DNA of 12,711 nt from an uncultured Microbacteriaceae bacterium (GTDB taxonomy: Bacteria; Actinomycetota; Actinomycetes; Actinomycetales; Microbacteriaceae). The stretch is taken from NCBI GenBank assembly GCA_946481135.1, contig CAMLMQ010000071.1, positions 1 through 12,711 on the forward strand. Reading direction: 5' to 3'. Below, piece by piece: positions 11,848 through 12,711 of this stretch. Position 1 is the first letter of the stretch. The number at the start of each line of letters is the position of its first letter. The notes below the pieces were generated by a model. That model did not search any database and was not told the origin of the DNA. It was given only the letters and a program-made list of their open reading frames with translations. The position numbers were made by a program, and so were the translations under genes.

Positions 11848-12711
11848 GCCGCGAGACGGTCGAGGCGGCGCCGGGCGAAGTCCTGCGCCCGCGGGCCGCG
11901 ACCGAGGGCACGACCCGCGAACCACAGCGCCACCCGGGTGCCGATCACGACCGGCAGCGGGCTGGGGCGCAGGCCGAGCATCCGCCGGTAGGGGCGTGGG
12001 ATCGTCGCGACCGCGGCGGCGAAGAGCACGCGGTAGGCGACCCCGAGCGAGCCGCGGAACGGCGGTCGCCGCAGGAACCGCACGACGTCGGCGACGCGCT
12101 CGTCGCCGCGCAGCTCGCCGCGCGTGAGGTAGCCGTCACGTCGGGCGCGCAGCTCCTCGGCCGACACCGGGGGCTGCGCGACGCCCATGAGACGCCCCGC
12201 GGTCGCCCACTCCGCGACGTACCCGTCCGCACCGCCGGGAATCGGTCCACCCCACGTCTCGTGGCACGTGAGGAAGGCGTCGGCGAACGCCACGTGCACC
12301 CAGTCGACGAGGTCGCCGTCGGTCGCGGCGTAGCGCCGGCTGCGTCCGGTGCCGTCGACGTACTCCCCGGCCACGCGCGCGTGGAAGCGTCCGACCCGGG
12401 CCAGTTCGGCATCCGCCTGCGTCGTCGAGCCATAGGTGAGGGTGACGATCCAGCGCACCGTGCCCGCGAGGCGGCTGAGCGGGTCGTCGCGGTAGCGCGA
12501 CCAGTCGTGCACGCCCGCCATCGCGCCCGGATGGAGCGCCTGCATCAGCAGGGCGCGGATGCCGGCGACGAAGGTCCCCGTGCCGGCGTGCACGATCCAG
12601 GGTGCCGAGCCGTCCGCGAAGTAGCCGGCGTCGTCGCCCTCGGCGAGTTCGAGGACGTAGGGCGCGAGACCCTCGGGATGGCCCGCGACGGCCGTGAGCA
12701 GCCGGGCGCGC
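11811..12711 (-). CDS. MpaB/DUF2236-family oxygenase-like protein, 5' end beyond window
   Basis: The frame is open from the right edge to a TAG at 11811, giving 299 visible residues. It matches the DUF2236/MpaB family, named after a mycophenolate-pathway enzyme and distantly related to the latex-clearing heme oxygenases. Visible signatures are GYFADGSAPWIVHAGTGTF near the left of the visible part, then GIRALLMQALHPGAMAGVHDWSRYRDDPLSRLAGT with the conserved His, then TDGDLVDWVHVAFADAFL and PGGADGYVAEWATAGRLMGV. The C-terminal part ends in Arg- and Ala-rich helices. Most bacterial members have no known substrate; a heme or metal oxygenase role is a family-level inference. By comparison with relatives only a few tens of N-terminal residues are missing. 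A GTG at 12593 lies inside conserved sequence and is not the start. The 3' end overlaps the GAF gene by 37 bp. Confidence 0.88.
   Translation of the reverse strand, partial: RARLLTAVAGHPEGLAPYVLELAEGDDAGYFADGSAPWIVHAGTGTFVAGIRALLMQALHPGAMAGVHDWSRYRDDPLSRLAGTVRWIVTLTYGSTTQADAELARVGRFHARVAGEYVDGTGRSRRYAATDGDLVDWVHVAFADAFLTCHETWGGPIPGGADGYVAEWATAGRLMGVAQPPVSAEELRARRDGYLTRGELRGDERVADVVRFLRRPPFRGSLGVAYRVLFAAAVATIPRPYRRMLGLRPSPLPVVIGTRVALWFAGRALGRGPRAQDFARRRLDRLAAQGLGTGSASKE

Noticed and set aside
12594..12711. Treating GTG 12593 as the MpaB-like start
   Set aside because: The frame stays open upstream and encodes the conserved GYFADGSAPWIV region of the family, so the true start is beyond the right edge.

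Overview
The window is high-GC DNA (clearly above 65-70% by eye). Codons end almost always in G or C, start codons are often GTG, several genes look leaderless, and there is an actinobacterial LexA box. It also carries an imuA'/imuB/dnaE2 mutagenic repair set. Together these indicate a chromosomal segment of an actinobacterium, most likely a Microbacteriaceae member (family-level inference). I see no insertion sequence, phage gene or CRISPR array.

Layout, left to right. 1-1007 (minus) is a DUF318/ArsP_1-type permease, cut by the left edge. It is translationally packed behind an M20 dipeptidase-like hydrolase (1010-2302, minus). A 227-bp gap holds the M20 promoter, a possible 28-codon small ORF and a promoter for tRNA-Leu(GAG) (2530-2612), which is followed by a strong intrinsic terminator. 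Directly after the terminator comes imuA' (2689-3456, plus), coupled to a DUF1905 gene (3453-3752). Convergent to these is a three-gene minus cluster: VOC protein, DUF4260 membrane protein and DUF2834 membrane protein (4845 down to 3749). imuB (4890-6449, plus) diverges from that cluster. A GNAT acetyltransferase (7041 down to 6454) separates imuB from dnaE2 (7070-10462, plus). After dnaE2 come a hairpin, a gene for an unusual SGNH-like/GAF fusion (10591-11847, plus), and a convergent, overlapping MpaB/DUF2236-family gene (minus) cut by the right edge.

The core theme is SOS-induced mutagenesis. ImuA', ImuB (a catalytically dead Y-family polymerase) and DnaE2 (error-prone C-family polymerase) are expected to act as one mutasome. 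Here the genes are not one operon: unrelated genes on the opposite strand are interleaved between them. imuA' and imuB each have their own promoter with an identical 16-bp LexA palindrome lying across the start codon, so both proteins start Met-Phe-Glu and both mRNAs are probably leaderless. No comparable box is visible before dnaE2.

The best leads are this operator-over-start-codon arrangement, the DUF1905 gene coupled to imuA', a non-canonical clamp-binding motif in ImuB, and the GAF protein whose SGNH domain has lost its catalytic serine and histidine. I did not find a wholly new multi-gene system that I could defend.
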